The notes: a model not told the origin generated them from the sequence alone. Shown: positions 35,773 through 46,266, numbered from the stretch's first letter. The stretch is 64,000 nucleotides of DNA from Sphingobacteriales bacterium (GCA_016711285.1 JADJTG010000013.1:40001-104000), one strand, 5' to 3'. Program-made: numbers and translations.

Positions 35773-36486
35773 ATGACGATGAAATACAAACGCATTTTAT
35801 TAAAATTGAGCGGTGAAGCACTGATGGGCAGTAAATCTTATGGCATTGATTCGCCCCGTATCAATGAATATGCCCGACAAGTATATGAAATTACACAAGA
35901 AGGCGTGGAAGTGTGTATTGTCATCGGAGGCGGTAATATTTTCAGAGGTATGAAAGCTGACGAAATCGGTATTGATCGTGTTTCGGGCGATTATATGGGT
36001 ATGCTGGCAACGGTGATTAATGGTATTGCACTCCAAAATGCTATTGAGAAACAAGGTGTAAACACCCGCTGTATTTCGGCGTTGGAAATCAGAGAAGTGT
36101 GCGAGCCGTATATCCGCCGCCGCGCCCTGCGCCATTTAGAGAAAAAAAGAGTTCTTATTTTTGTTGCCGGAACTGGTAATCCTTATTTTACTACCGACAC
36201 CGCCGCCGCGCTCCGCGCTATAGAAATGGAAGCTGATGTTATTTTGAAAGGTACGCGCGTAGATGGTATCTATACCGCCGACCCCGAAAAAAACCCCACC
36301 GCCACCCGCTATGACCGTATTACTTTTCAAGATGCTTTGCACAAAAAACTGAACGTAATGGACGCTACCGCTTTTACTTTATGCCAAGAAAATAATTTAC
36401 CTATTATTGTATTTGACATGAACAAAGCCGGTAATTTGCGCCGCGTGGTAGAAGGGGAAAATGTGGGTACATTGGTCACAACTTAA
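35773..36486 (+). CDS. pyrH: UMP kinase
   Basis: A 237-residue hexameric kinase making UDP from UMP, allosterically controlled by GTP and UTP. Motifs: KRILLKLSGEALMG (about 5-18), VIGGGNIFRGMK (about 50-61), RRALRHLEKKRVLIFVAGTGNPYFTTDTAAALRA, and ILKGTRVDGIYTADPEKNPTA. Complete. ATG at 35773 gives MTMKYKR; the second Met (35779) is equally possible. In most bacteria pyrH is followed by frr; here a convergent membrane protein gene begins 18 bases later, so frr is elsewhere. Confidence 0.97.
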   Translation: MTMKYKRILLKLSGEALMGSKSYGIDSPRINEYARQVYEITQEGVEVCIVIGGGNIFRGMKADEIGIDRVSGDYMGMLATVINGIALQNAIEKQGVNTRCISALEIREVCEPYIRRRALRHLEKKRVLIFVAGTGNPYFTTDTAAALRAIEMEADVILKGTRVDGIYTADPEKNPTATRYDRITFQDALHKKLNVMDATAFTLCQENNLPIIVFDMNKAGNLRRVVEGENVGTLVTT

Positions 36487-36504
36487 CTCCTTTGTTTGCT
36501 TTTT

Positions 36505-37482
36505 TTATTGTACCACACCATAATTAAACAGCAATATCGCTATCAAAAAAATAAAATGTATTGCTTCCGCTATCCAAATATTGGGGCTTTCGTAGAGTAC
36601 ATACGCCAAAAAAAAACTTGTCGGTATTATAAAAAGCATTGTACACTCTTGCCAGTGTCCTATAAAAATACCTACTGTAATAAATGCCAACACCAATATC
36701 CAAAACATAATCGTTACATATTTGCGGTGTTGAATAATATAGCGCAAATATTTCAGCAATACTAAAGGAATTGCCAATAATAAAACCAATAAAAACAACA
36801 AGCCCTTAATAAATAAGGCGGGTGTGTATTGTACAGATATATTTAAAAACGGCTCTTGTGCCCACTTGTAAAAAAAAGGTAATTGGTCGGTGAGGTAGAA
36901 AAATGATATGGATAAATAAAATGGCAATATAATTCCTAACAAAGAAACTAATAATTCCTTGAAATTAAAGATGCGTACTACTGCCACAGAAATCGGTATT
37001 AAAAATAAGAGCATCGAACTTGGTAGAAAAAATAAAGATGCTACCCCCAATAGCATTCCTACATCAAATACAGGACTTACTCCTTTGCTGTTGTACATTA
37101 TAAATACTGCCCTTACGCCTAATGTTACGAAAATAAGTGCTAAAAAAGACGGGTGCCAATAAATATAAGGCATACATAAATTAAGCACCAACAAAAAAGC
37201 GATACCGGGTAATATTGTTTTTTTTACGAAAAATAAACGCTGTACATAATGATTGAAGATAATTGCAGTACCAATACTTAAAGCTGTAAATATCAGTATT
37301 TGCTGATTTTGCCAAGGCAAAAAAGATTGAATGAAGTTGATAACTAAATGATAAAAATAACTACCACTTTGCTGTGTATCGGGTATGGGGAGCGATACAA
37401 TAAAAAAAGGGTGAAAGAGTAATAAACCGTATAAAGCTATCCATATCCAACTGTCGTTGTTTTTAAAAAAGCTTATTAACAT
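36505..37482 (-). CDS. DUF6427-like multi-pass membrane protein
   Basis: A 325-residue integral membrane protein with roughly nine hydrophobic segments (for example WIWIALYGLLLFHPFFIVSL, ILPGIAFLLVLNLCMPYIYW, FIKGLLFLLVLLLAIPLVLL, ILVLAFITVGIFIGHW). It begins MLISFFKNNDSW, a start often seen in the Bacteroidota family DUF6427. A few charged loops contain no catalytic motif. Related proteins lie near glycosylation or cell-wall genes in some genomes, but no role is established. It is transcribed alone, or after the DUF4230 gene 85 bases upstream. Confidence 0.6.
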   Translation of the reverse strand: MLISFFKNNDSWIWIALYGLLLFHPFFIVSLPIPDTQQSGSYFYHLVINFIQSFLPWQNQQILIFTALSIGTAIIFNHYVQRLFFVKKTILPGIAFLLVLNLCMPYIYWHPSFLALIFVTLGVRAVFIMYNSKGVSPVFDVGMLLGVASLFFLPSSMLLFLIPISVAVVRIFNFKELLVSLLGIILPFYLSISFFYLTDQLPFFYKWAQEPFLNISVQYTPALFIKGLLFLLVLLLAIPLVLLKYLRYIIQHRKYVTIMFWILVLAFITVGIFIGHWQECTMLFIIPTSFFLAYVLYESPNIWIAEAIHFIFLIAILLFNYGVVQ

Positions 37483-37567
37483 TCGTAATTCTTACGATTA
37501 AGTTGTAAAAAATGCGAATTTAAGCAATTATATTCGTTTGTTCGCTCACTTCAAAAATATCGCAACT

Positions 37568-38176
37568 TTATGATGAGGGCAAAAATATACCTTTGCCTTC
37601 GTTTTGAACCACCTGCCAGCCCTGTGCTTCTGCGAAAGATTTGATGAGGTCAAGAGCCTCCTGTGCCTGTTGTTCGGCGGCTTTGAACAAATGGCTGTTG
37701 GCGGCTTTTTTGCGAATATCGTCTTTGGCGGCTTGGGTTATTTGGGTCAGCTCCTGTGCCGTAAAACTATTGAAATATCCTTCGGTGAGGTCGTAATATT
37801 GAATCGTAGGATCTATGGATAAAATTTCGGGCGGCGGCAGTGGCGATAAATACAGCGTTTTGGTGTTTTCGTCGAGGTGGATATTCATTTTTTCCAAATC
37901 GTAACCTACCGACACTTTCGCCTGTACTTTGAGCAGTGCTTTTTTTTGAAAAACAGGCAAATCCAAACCGTAATAATTACGGTGGTCGTAAATATCACTC
38001 ATCTCCCCTTCTACGGTAATCAGTTTTGCCACTTTTTTTATTTGCTCCAAAAGCACTACGCTTTGTATTTCAGTGGTGGCAGGTTTCCAGAAATTATTGG
38101 CACTGCAACCACGCAATAATACAATGCCCAGCACCAAACCTATCCCAATATATAAAAGCGGAGTCAATGATTTCAT
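37568..38176 (-). CDS. DUF4230-like membrane-anchored protein
   Basis: A 202-residue protein with an N-terminal membrane anchor (LTPLLYIGIGLVLGIVLLRGC) and an extracytoplasmic domain: VVLLEQIKKVAKLITVEGEMSDIYDH (about 41-66), ALLKVQAKVSVGYDLEKMNIHLDENTKTLYLSPLPPPEI (about 80-118). That pattern (a strand reading KVxVGYDL, then LSPLPPPEI) is typical of DUF4230. The start is placed at 38176 (MKSLTPLLY); the frame opens 16 residues earlier without a plausible signal. No known function. Confidence 0.68.
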   Translation of the reverse strand: MKSLTPLLYIGIGLVLGIVLLRGCSANNFWKPATTEIQSVVLLEQIKKVAKLITVEGEMSDIYDHRNYYGLDLPVFQKKALLKVQAKVSVGYDLEKMNIHLDENTKTLYLSPLPPPEILSIDPTIQYYDLTEGYFNSFTAQELTQITQAAKDDIRKKAANSHLFKAAEQQAQEALDLIKSFAEAQGWQVVQNEGKGIFLPSS

Positions 38177-38250
38177 AAGATATATATAGCTGTTTTTGTA
38201 TGGTTGTATAAGAACGAAATCCATTGTCGGAAAAGTTCTTGAAATTAAAT

Positions 38251-38398
38251 CTATTCACAAAAAACTATCCACATTGTGGATAATCTCACAACACCACCAC
38301 AAAATCGCGACAACAATTAAACTTTTTCCACATAAAAAAATCTAATTATGGCGTAATATTGTGTTTAACTTTATTGAAATTGTAAAATTTCATTCACA
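38251..38398. other. Cluster of DnaA-box-like sites, candidate replication origin
   Basis: In the AT-rich gap between divergent DUF4230 and DUF4197 genes: one perfect box on the minus strand, TGTGGATAA (38275-38283), and four one-mismatch boxes on the plus strand, CTATTCACA (38251-38259), CTATCCACA (38265-38273), TTTTCCACA (38324-38332) and TCATTCACA (38390-38398). Two of them meet head to head as a palindrome, TATCCACA-T-TGTGGATA (38266-38282). An AT-only stretch at 38334-38434 could serve as the unwinding element. Five boxes in 150 bases within a non-coding gap is unusual, and separation of oriC from dnaA is common in Bacteroidota. No GC-skew measurement was possible. Confidence 0.5.
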
Positions 38399-38434
38399 AA
38401 AAAAATAATTGCACAACTTTTTAATCAAAAATCA

Positions 38435-39178
38435 ATGAAAAAAATTTTTTTATCGTTAGCCGTATGTGTCACTCTGTTGATAAGTGCTTGCACTTCTTCA
38501 CAAATTAATAAAACCGTAAATAATGTATTAGATGCGGCTTCTTCTGCTGCCAATAGCGGCAAGCCCGTTACCGAAGCCGAGGTAGGCGAAGGGTTGAAAG
38601 CGGCTCTTTCAAAAGGTATCACGGTCGGTGCTGATTTGGTGGCAAAACAAGACGGATATTTTAAAAATCCGCGTATCAAAATTCCTTGGCCTCAAGATGT
38701 GCAAAAAGTAGAAAAAACCCTCCGCGATGTGGGATTAGGCAGCGAAGTGGATAAAGTGGTGCTTTCGCTCAATCGCGCCGCCGAAGATGCCGCCACCCGC
38801 GCCAAACCTATCTTCATCAGTGCCATCAAACAACTTACTATCCGCGATGCCATGAATATACTGCGCGGCAACGAAAACGCCGCTACCGAATATCTCAAAA
38901 AAACTACCTCCGGACAACTTCGCAACGAATTTAGCCCTGTTATTCAAACGTCATTGGATAATGTGCAAGCGACAAAATATTGGGGCGATGTGATTAAACA
39001 ATACAATAAAATTCCTTTGGTGAAGCAGGTGAATCCCGACTTGAAAGGCTATGTGACCGACAAAGCATTGGAAGGCTTGTTTTTGATGGTTGCCGATGAA
39101 GAGAAAAAAATTCGTCAAAACCCTATTGCCCGCACTACCGAACTGCTCAAAAGGGTATTTGGTTTGCTGGATAAATAG
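38435..39178 (+). CDS. DUF4197 lipoprotein
   Basis: A 247-residue lipoprotein with signal MKKIFLSLAVCVTLLISAC (lipobox Cys residue 19). The rest is a helical DUF4197 domain: EAEVGEGLKAALSKGITVGADLVAKQDGYFKNPRIKIPWP (about 46-85), LNRAAEDAATRAKPIF and the final RTTELLKRVFGLLDK. The family is widespread in Gram-negative bacteria and has no proven function; structure-based suggestions are weak. Transcribed away from the candidate origin. Confidence 0.85.
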   Translation: MKKIFLSLAVCVTLLISACTSSQINKTVNNVLDAASSAANSGKPVTEAEVGEGLKAALSKGITVGADLVAKQDGYFKNPRIKIPWPQDVQKVEKTLRDVGLGSEVDKVVLSLNRAAEDAATRAKPIFISAIKQLTIRDAMNILRGNENAATEYLKKTTSGQLRNEFSPVIQTSLDNVQATKYWGDVIKQYNKIPLVKQVNPDLKGYVTDKALEGLFLMVADEEKKIRQNPIARTTELLKRVFGLLDK

Positions 39179-39273
39179 TCTTTTTTTTTGAGAAAAAAAA
39201 ACTGCAAAAATCTGCAAGGAAATTAAAATGTTCCTTGCGGATTTTTTACTTTACTGCTCTTTTAAAAAAAAAT

Positions 39274-40211
39274 GTGCTTGACGTGGATGATCATTTTTTG
39301 CAACCTTTGCGCGAAACACTTTTTGATACAAAAAAAGTAGAAGTGTTTTTGTTGCGTGAGGATATGCGCTCGCCGTGGCTATCGGGCAATAAAGGGCGCA
39401 AACTAAAATATAATCTCTTGGCGGCACAAACTGCTCATCACCGCCGTTTGCTCACCTTCGGCGGTGCTTATTCCAACCATTTACATGCTTTTTCCAAAGC
39501 CGCCGCCGCATATAGTTTCGAAGCCATTGCCGTAGTACGAGGCGAAGAAAATGCCGCCGCCCCCTCAACCCCACCCTCCGCGATTGTGCCGAACAAGGCA
39601 CACAACTGCATTTTGTGAGCCGCAGCCAATATCGCCAACGACACCAAGCCGATTTTATACAGACCTTGCACCTGCAATTCGGCGATTTTTTCCTTATTCC
39701 CGAAGGTGGAGCTAATGAATACGGTGTGCAGGGCTGCCGCGAAATTATAATAGATGCCGGCGGTGCAGAAAATATGGATTATTGGTGCGCCGCCTGTGGC
39801 ACGGGTACTATGCTCGCCGGAATGATAGCGGCTTGCGAAGAAAAATCAATAGTGTTGGGATTTCCGGCATTGCCCAAAGCCGAATTTTTATACCAAGATA
39901 TTGAACGGCAATTGCAGCCGAATCATTATCGCCGCTGGACTTTGCACACACAATATGCTGCTCCGCAATATGCCCGCTTAAATGATGAACTCCTGCAATT
40001 TATCCGCCGCTTTTATCTGCAACACCGCATTGTGTTAGATGCCGTTTATACCGCAAAAATGATGTACGGCATTTATGATTTGATACAAAAAGATTATTTT
40101 CCTGCCGGCTCACGTATAGCTGCCGTACATAGCGGCGGCTTGCAGGGTTGGCACGGTATGCTGCAGTATCAACAACAACTCCCCGAAATACCCTGGCAAC
40201 TGATACAATAA
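39274..40211 (+). CDS. PLP-dependent D-cysteine desulfhydrase / ACC deaminase-like enzyme (one frameshift)
   Basis: About 312 residues after restoring one C in the run 39560-39564; the frame then reads APLNPTLRDCAEQGTQLHFVSR. This is a fold-type II PLP enzyme; the cofactor Lys lies in WLSGNKGRKLKYNL (about 36-49), the substrate and phosphate loop is TFGGAYSNHLHAFSKAAA, and the Gly-rich loop is CGTGTMLAGMIAA. The family includes 1-aminocyclopropane-1-carboxylate deaminases and D-cysteine desulfhydrases; most Bacteroidota members are probably the latter or of unknown substrate. The start is uncertain: GTG 39274 or TTG 39235. As sequenced the product would be truncated at 39618. Confidence 0.8.
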
Positions 40212-40251
40212 AATGTATCCGTAACAAAAGATAAAAAAAGAAAAATAGAAT

Positions 40252-41055
40252 TTATGACTTTTTTAAATTGCTGTATTTTTGGATAGCTTCGCGGATTTTT
40301 TCCATACGATTTTCGGGATTGGGGTGCGTGCTGAAAAACTCCGATTGTTCTCTGCCGCCCGAAGCCTCCTTCAAAATTTCCATTACTCCGATCATTTCTT
40401 CAGGATTATATCCCGCCTCTATCATAAATTTTACGCCCAATTCGTCCGATTGTAATTCATCTTCTCTGCCATATTTCATATTTACTACGTTGCCAATCAT
40501 CTGTGCCATCTGCGCTGTTTGTTGGCTGTTGGGGTTGTTCGGGTCATAAGTAGCCATTACTACTGCTCCCGTAATGCCTTGTGTGAGTTCTTGCTTGGCG
40601 ATGCGTGCCGCCGAATGACGAGCCACCACATGCCCGATTTCGTGACCCAATACACCGGCAAGTTGGTCTTCATTTTTTAACCGCGACAGCAGCGCATAGG
40701 TAATAAAAACAGGACCGCCGGGTAAAGCAAAAGCGTTTACGGTTTGGTCATCTGCCAGCAAATGAAAACTAAATTCATAAGGTGTGTTTTTGGCTTCGCT
40801 GCTTTGCAACAGTTTATTTCCCACATTATCCACCAATGTTTGCAATTTTTCGTCAGGATACAAACCGCCGTGCTGCTGTGCCATAGCGGGTGCACTTTGC
40901 AATCCCAAAGCAATTTCCTGTTCAGTATTGATACTAATGTGTTGAGTTTCGCCAGTGATGGGGTTTGTTTGCGAGTTGGAATAATAGCGGCACAAACTAA
41001 AACCTACCATTACAAGGGCAATGAGAATGGTAGCTGAAAGACGAGAACGATTCAT
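40252..41055 (-). CDS. M48 family zinc metallopeptidase
   Basis: A 267-residue exported or membrane-anchored peptidase: N-terminal hydrophobic segment (TILIALVMVGFSLCRYY), then a BepA/YcaL-like M48 domain with the zinc motif GHEIGHVVARHS (HExxH, about 138-149) and the third ligand region EDELQSDELGVKFMIEAGY. Other family marks: NAFALPGGPVFITYALL and STHPNPENRMEKI. Such proteins act in outer-membrane quality control, for example removing stalled barrel proteins. The C at position 22 is not in a classic lipobox. Transcribed alone, convergent with the PLP enzyme gene. Confidence 0.88.
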   Translation of the reverse strand: MNRSRLSATILIALVMVGFSLCRYYSNSQTNPITGETQHISINTEQEIALGLQSAPAMAQQHGGLYPDEKLQTLVDNVGNKLLQSSEAKNTPYEFSFHLLADDQTVNAFALPGGPVFITYALLSRLKNEDQLAGVLGHEIGHVVARHSAARIAKQELTQGITGAVVMATYDPNNPNSQQTAQMAQMIGNVVNMKYGREDELQSDELGVKFMIEAGYNPEEMIGVMEILKEASGGREQSEFFSTHPNPENRMEKIREAIQKYSNLKKS

Positions 41056-41274
41056 GATATTTTTTAAAAAAATAAAAAAGGGTGATTAAACTGCAAGTGT
41101 AACAAAAAAATGTAAAAAAACGTTTCGTATCCATCATTAAATCATAAAAAGCTACTGCTCATACTTGTTTTTTTATAAAAGCTACTTCTTAAAAAGCATT
41201 TAGTGTGGTGTCAAAAGGTGTTTTTTTTCGTACCTTTACACTTCAATTATACCATTTTAATTATAGTAAAATAT

Positions 41275-42668
41275 ATGAATGTAAGAAAAGAAAAAGACAG
41301 CATGGGCTACATTGATGTACCCGCCGAGCGATATTGGGCGGCTCAAACGCAGCGTTCTACCGAAAATTTCCGTATCGGCGGCGAGCGTGCCCGTATGCCC
41401 ATCGAAATTATCCACGCCTTTGCCATTTTGAAAAAAGCTGCCGCTTTGGTTAATGCCGAACTGACGAATTTTTCTAAAGAAAAAGCTAACCTTATCGCCC
41501 AAGTATGCGATGAAATTGCAGCAGGGAAATTAGATAACGAATTTCCTTTGGTAATATGGCAAACCGGCTCCTGCACTCAAAGCAATATGAATGTAAATGA
41601 GGTAATTGCCAATCGCGGGCAAGTGTTGCAGGGTGGTAGCCTCAATGATGAAAAAAAAGTGCTGCACCCCAACGATGATGTAAATAAATCGCAATCGTCT
41701 AACGATACTTTTCCTACTGCCATGCATATAGCCGCCTACAAAATTTTGGTAGAACATACCATTCCGCAGGTAGAAAAGTTGCACGATACGCTACGCGAAA
41801 AATCGGAGCGTTTTATGAATGTGGTGAAAATCGGGCCACACACTTTATGGACGCTACACCGCTTACTTTGGGGCAGGAGTTTTCGGGCTATGTGTCGCAA
41901 CTAAACCACGCCCTGCGTGCCATACGACACACCCTGCCGCATTTGTCGGAGTTGGCATTGGGCGGAACGGCAGTAGGTACAGGCATCAATACTCCAAAAG
42001 GATATGCTACGGCAGTAGCTGCAAAAATTGCAGCGTTGAGCGGCTTGCCTTTTGTAACGGCAGAAAACAAATTTGAAGCACTCGCCTCACACGATGCTTT
42101 GGTAGAAGCACACGGCGCACTAAAAACCTTAGCAGTAGCTTTGATGAAAATAGGAAATGATGTGCGTATGCTTTCATCAGGTCCGCGCAGTGGCATCGGC
42201 GAAATCCTAATCCCCGAAAATGAACCCGGATCTTCTATTATGCCCGGCAAAGTGAACCCCACCCAAAGCGAAGCCCTCACGATGGTGTGCGCTCAGGTAT
42301 TGGGAAATGACGTGGCTGTTAATATCGGCGGCTGCACTGGACATTTTGAACTCAATGTGTTTAAGCCTTTGATTATTTCTAATTTTTTGCAGTCGGCGCG
42401 TTTGTTGGGCGATGCCTGCGACTCTTTTAATGAACACTGCGCCATCGGTATCGAACCTAATGAAATGATGATAAAAAACATCTTAGAAAATTCATTGATG
42501 CTCGTAACTGCACTCAACACACATATCGGCTATGATAATGCAGCTAAAATTGCCAAAACTGCCCACGCTCAAAATAAAACCTTGCGCGAAGTAGCCATAG
42601 AATTAGGATTGCTCTCAGGGGAAAAATTTGATGAAATTGTAGTCCCTGAAAAAATGGTAGGTTTATAA
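41275..42668 (+). CDS. fumC: Fumarate hydratase class II (one frameshift)
   Basis: About 464 residues, the normal FumC length, after restoring one lost base near 41837 so that it reads VKIGRTHFMDATPLTLGQEF. It hydrates fumarate to malate in the citrate cycle. Motifs: EKDSMGYIDVPAERYWAAQTQRS at the N-terminus, QTGSCTQSNMNVNEVIANR, HPNDDVNKSQSSNDTFPTAMH, and the signature GSSIMPGKVNPTQSEA (about 322-337) with the mobile catalytic Ser. Start ATG 41275; a TACCTTTA box at 41231-41238 resembles the promoter consensus with one mismatch. As sequenced, the frame breaks after about 190 codons; all active-site blocks survive. Confidence 0.92.
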
Positions 42669-42674
42669 AATAAA

Positions 42675-42710
42675 AAAGAGATATAAGATTTTATAACCTT
42701 ATATCTCTTT
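42675..42710 (+). terminator. Terminator after fumC
   Basis: A 13 bp perfect stem (42675-42687 with 42698-42710), 10-base loop, 6 bases past the fumC stop, with A run before it and a short T run after. Confidence 0.8.
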
Positions 42711-42730
42711 CTACTGTATGGATAAAAGAG

Positions 42731-42768
42731 AAACGAGCGTTTGGAATAAAATCCCAAGACGCTCGTTT
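42731..42768. terminator. Second, bidirectional hairpin between fumC and the OM protein gene
   Basis: AAACGAGCGT (42731-42740) pairs with 42759-42768, and TTGG (42741-42744) continues the stem to CCAA (42754-42757) with one bulged base. It probably ends the converging OM protein transcript as well as any fumC readthrough. Confidence 0.7.
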
Positions 42769-42821
42769 ATTCACCCACTCTCGTTTAAAAAAAACTAATT
42801 GTTTATAAAACAGTAAATATA

Positions 42822-43421
42822 CTAAAACAAAACTCCCAAACGCAAACCTATTTTACTTTGAGAAATTTTGCCATCGTTAGGAACGTTCTTCACAACGCCC
42901 GTAAATCCATTATCAAAAAACAAAGCGGCAAATAAAGATATGCTTTCATCAATAGCATATTCGGCACCGCCACCCAAACTCAACGATAAGTTGATAGGTT
43001 TATAATCTTTAGATTTTACCTTATCCTCTTTTGAACTTACTTTGATACCCGGTGTTAAGCCCATTTGTCCAAAAAATGTTAGGTTATTACCCATTTCATT
43101 GGTACGGAACTTCAACAACGCCGGAAATTCAATATACTGTAAATTTACTTTATACTCAGCTAAGGAATCTACTTTAGATGAACCTCCTACAAACATGTGA
43201 TTCATTCCGGTAGAAATTGCATAACGGTCGGCAAAAAAATAATCTATCATTAATCCATAGCCGAAACCCATTTTTGAAGAGGTTTCAATACCATCTACGT
43301 TGGCTCTGAACCATGCCACATTCGGATCTATATGCAAACCGAAGCGGAAACCTTCAATCTGAGCACTTACTGACTGCACAAAAGCAATAATGACAAAGAA
43401 CAAAAAAAGAATTTTTCGCAT
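42822..43421 (-). CDS. PorT-like outer membrane beta-barrel protein
   Basis: A 199-residue exported protein: signal peptide about 1-20 (MRKILFLFFVIIAFVQSVSAQ), then eight predicted beta strands (FRFGLHIDPNVAWFRANVDG, MGFGYGLMIDYFFADRYAIS, LQYIEFPALLKFRTNEMG, LSLSLGGGAEYAIDESISLF) ending IGLRLGVLF with terminal Phe. This is the OMP_b-brl_2/PorT-type barrel family, in which PorT itself is a T9SS assembly factor; many paralogues exist, so I claim only the fold. Transcribed alone. Confidence 0.75.
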   Translation of the reverse strand: MRKILFLFFVIIAFVQSVSAQIEGFRFGLHIDPNVAWFRANVDGIETSSKMGFGYGLMIDYFFADRYAISTGMNHMFVGGSSKVDSLAEYKVNLQYIEFPALLKFRTNEMGNNLTFFGQMGLTPGIKVSSKEDKVKSKDYKPINLSLSLGGGAEYAIDESISLFAALFFDNGFTGVVKNVPNDGKISQSKIGLRLGVLF

Positions 43422-43511
43422 GATATTTCGTTAATAATTTGTTTTTTTAATTTTGAATGTCAAATGGTAAAGTTACCAAAAAAAGTTCCTATTATAGCAA
43501 AAAACTTATTC

Positions 43512-44596
43512 ATGCACACCCATCGGTATATCCTACGCTACTCAATTCTGTCGTATAGACAATGGCTATGTATTATGGTCACTTTATTTTTTTTTATTTC
43601 TTGTAAAAAAAATGAAAAAAAAATTCCGCCGCCTGATGTATCCTCCATACAAGCCGATGTAGCCCTCCATCGTTTTGACCAAGCCATTTTTCAATTAGAT
43701 ACTACGCAACTGCTGCCTTCTACTCAAAAATTAGCAGTGCAATACCCCGATTTTTTTCCTTTTTATGTACAAGGAACTGATGCAACTCGGCTTGTGGAAC
43801 ACTGCCGACAGCAGCCAAAATCTTCCAAATACTGCCAAAGAATTGTCGGCATTCATCAACAACAGCGATATGCGCGGTGTGTATGATAGTGTGCAAACGC
43901 ATTTTAAAGAAGCAGATTTTCTGAAAAAAGATTTTGAACAAGCCTTTCGCTATTATAAATATTATTTCCCCAACCGCCGCATACCCGATATTTATACTTG
44001 TATTTCGGCATTTAAAGTGGCTGCTTTTACCTACGATACCACCGCTTTGGGCATTAGCTTGGATATGTATTTGGGAAAAAATTATCCGGTGTACTCCTTA
44101 GTGGGTATTCCGAAATATCTTTCTGATTTTTACGAGCCGCGCTATCTTGTTTCTAACAGCATCAAAGCGTGGGTAATGAATATGATGAGTGACGAAGGGC
44201 GGCAACTCCGTCTGATTGATAAAATGGTGCGAAACGGTAAAATGCTCTACATTGCCGATAAACTGCTGCCCGCCACCCCCGACAGTATCAAAATGACATA
44301 TACCGCCGACCAAATGCAATGGTGCGAGCGCGAAGAATTTAATATCTGGACGTTTTTTAGAAAATAACTTGCTCTACGAAACCGAAAGCCGAAAAGTAGA
44401 TAAATATGTACACGAAGCTCCGACCAGTTCCGGTATGCCCCCAGAATCTCCCGGAAATATAGGCTCGTGGATAGGTTGGCGTATTGTGGACAGCTATATG
44501 AAAAAAAATCCGAACCTCTCTTTGGAGGCTCTGATACAAATGAAAGACGGACAACAGATATTGCAAGCCTCCGGCTACAAACCTTTGCGCCCTTAA
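43512..44596 (+). CDS. gldB: Gliding motility lipoprotein GldB (two frameshifts)
   Basis: About 362 residues when two frame changes are joined. The first, near 43768, should read PDFFPFYVKELMQLGLWN; the second, in the T run at 44352-44357, needs two more Ts to read WTFFLENNLLYETESRK. Signal and lipobox: LCIMVTLFFFISCKK. The body has GldB features: FDQAIFQLDT, YPDFFPFY, LGISLDMYLGKNYPVYS, PKYLSDFYEPRYLVSNSIKAWV and HEAPTSSGMPPESPGNIGSWIGWRIVDSYM at the C-terminus, resembling a DUF2268-type (inactive peptidase-like) fold. GldB is needed for gliding in Flavobacterium and is tied to the T9SS motor. The exact start (43512 or Met at 43575) is uncertain. Confidence 0.82.
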
Positions 44597-44726
44597 AAAT
44601 GGGCTAAGGTGCATTTGCCATACAAAAATTCCAACTTTCTGAACTATTTTTGCTGCATCTTTATTAAAAAAGAGTGCTAAAAGAACTTATTTTTTCTAAA
44701 AAACACAACTCTAACCTCAGATAATT

Positions 44727-46266
44727 ATGAGCAATGTAGATAAATTTACGGAAGTTATTGCCAACGGATATACAACCAAAGGCGACAGTTTTGTGCTCGG
44801 TGCTGCTATGCTTGATGAACAACATATCGTGAAAAACTTGCTCGTAAAAGCTCCTTTGCGCACGCTCAACCGCCACGGCTTGATAGCAGGAGCTACCGGA
44901 ACAGGTAAAACAAAAACGATTCAGGGCATTGCCGAATCTTTATCCAATAAAGGAATTTCGGTGTTTTTGATGGACATCAAGGGCGACTTGAGCGGAATTG
45001 CCGAAGCCGGTGACTGCAATCCTAAAATAGATGAACGACACGAAAAAATAGGCATAGCTTGGGAGCCGCACTATTTGCCCGTAGAGATGCTCTCACTATC
45101 CAAAGAAAAGGGTGTGCGCCTTCGTGCTACCGTCAGCGAATTTGGACCAGTGCTTTTTTCCAAAATTCTCGACCTCAATGAAGTACAAAGCGGTATCGTT
45201 TCCGTTATTTTTAAATGGTGCGATGACTGCAATTTTCCTTTGCTGGATTTAAAAGATTTTAAAAAAGTGCTCCAATACATCACCAAAGAAGGAAAAGATG
45301 AAATAGAAGCCGATTATGGGGCTGTTTCAGAGGCTTCTACGGGCACTATTTTGCGCAAGGTAATAGAATTGGAGCAGCAGGGAGCTGATGTGTTTTTCGG
45401 AGAACGCTCTTTTGACCCGCGCGATTTAATAGATATTCGCGATGGCAAAGGATTGATTTCGGTGGTGCGACTGATGGATTTGCAAGACCGCCCGAAATTG
45501 TTTTCTACATTTATGTTGAGTTTGCTGACAGAAATTTATGCCACTTTTCCCGAAGTTGGCGATGCCGAAAAACCCAAATTGGTGTTTTTATTGATGAAGC
45601 TCATCTGATTTTCAACGAAGCCTCTAAAGCATTGCTCGACCAAATAGAAACTATCATCAAACTGATTCGTTCCAAAGGTGTGGGCATTTTCTTCTGCACC
45701 CAAAATCCGAGTGATATTCCTGATGCGGTGTTGAGCCAGTTGGGTATGAAAATTCAACACGCTTTGCGTGCTTTTACCGCCAAAGACCGCAAAATGATAA
45801 AACTCACCGCCGAAAATTATCCTCTGTCGGATTTTTATCAGGTTGATGAGCTATTGACTTCTTTGGGTATCGGCGAAGCCGCTGTGACGGTATTGGACGA
45901 AAAGGTCGCCCCCACCCGCTGGCACGCACGCTGCTGTGTGCACCGGGTACGCGTATGGACATACTCAATGATGCGGAAATGAGCCAACTCATAGCACGCT
46001 CGCAGTTGGCGGCTACCTACAACGAAGTCATCGACCGCCACAGTGCTTACGAAATATTAAACCAAAAAATACAAACCACCGTGCCGCCTGTTGCCGAAAA
46101 AACCGACACCACGCGCACTGTTCAAAAAGCAGCACCTGTGCCCAAAGAAGAACCTTCGTTTTTTGATACTTTGTCTAAAAATCGTATGGTAAAGCAGGTG
46201 GGTACTTCTTTGGTGCGCGAAGTAACGCGCGGCTTGATGGGTATGTTTTTCGGAAAAAGACGTTAG
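44727..46266 (+). CDS. HerA-like DUF853 ATPase (two frameshifts)
   Basis: About 513 residues, the family length, after restoring one T at 45588-45592 (LVFFIDEAHLIFNEASKAL) and one A at 45899-45902 (DEKGRPHPLARTLLCAPGTRMD). A RecA-fold ATPase of the DUF853/HerA-C group: Walker A IAGATGTGKTKTIQGIAE (about 53-70), Walker B-like VFLMDIKGDLSGIAE, second acidic motif FFIDEAHLIF, and a sensor segment IFFCTQNPSDIPDAVLSQLG. HerA relatives are DNA translocases working with nucleases or partner proteins; E. coli YjgR is the best-known DUF853 member and its role is unclear. No NurA-like partner is adjacent. Confidence 0.85.
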
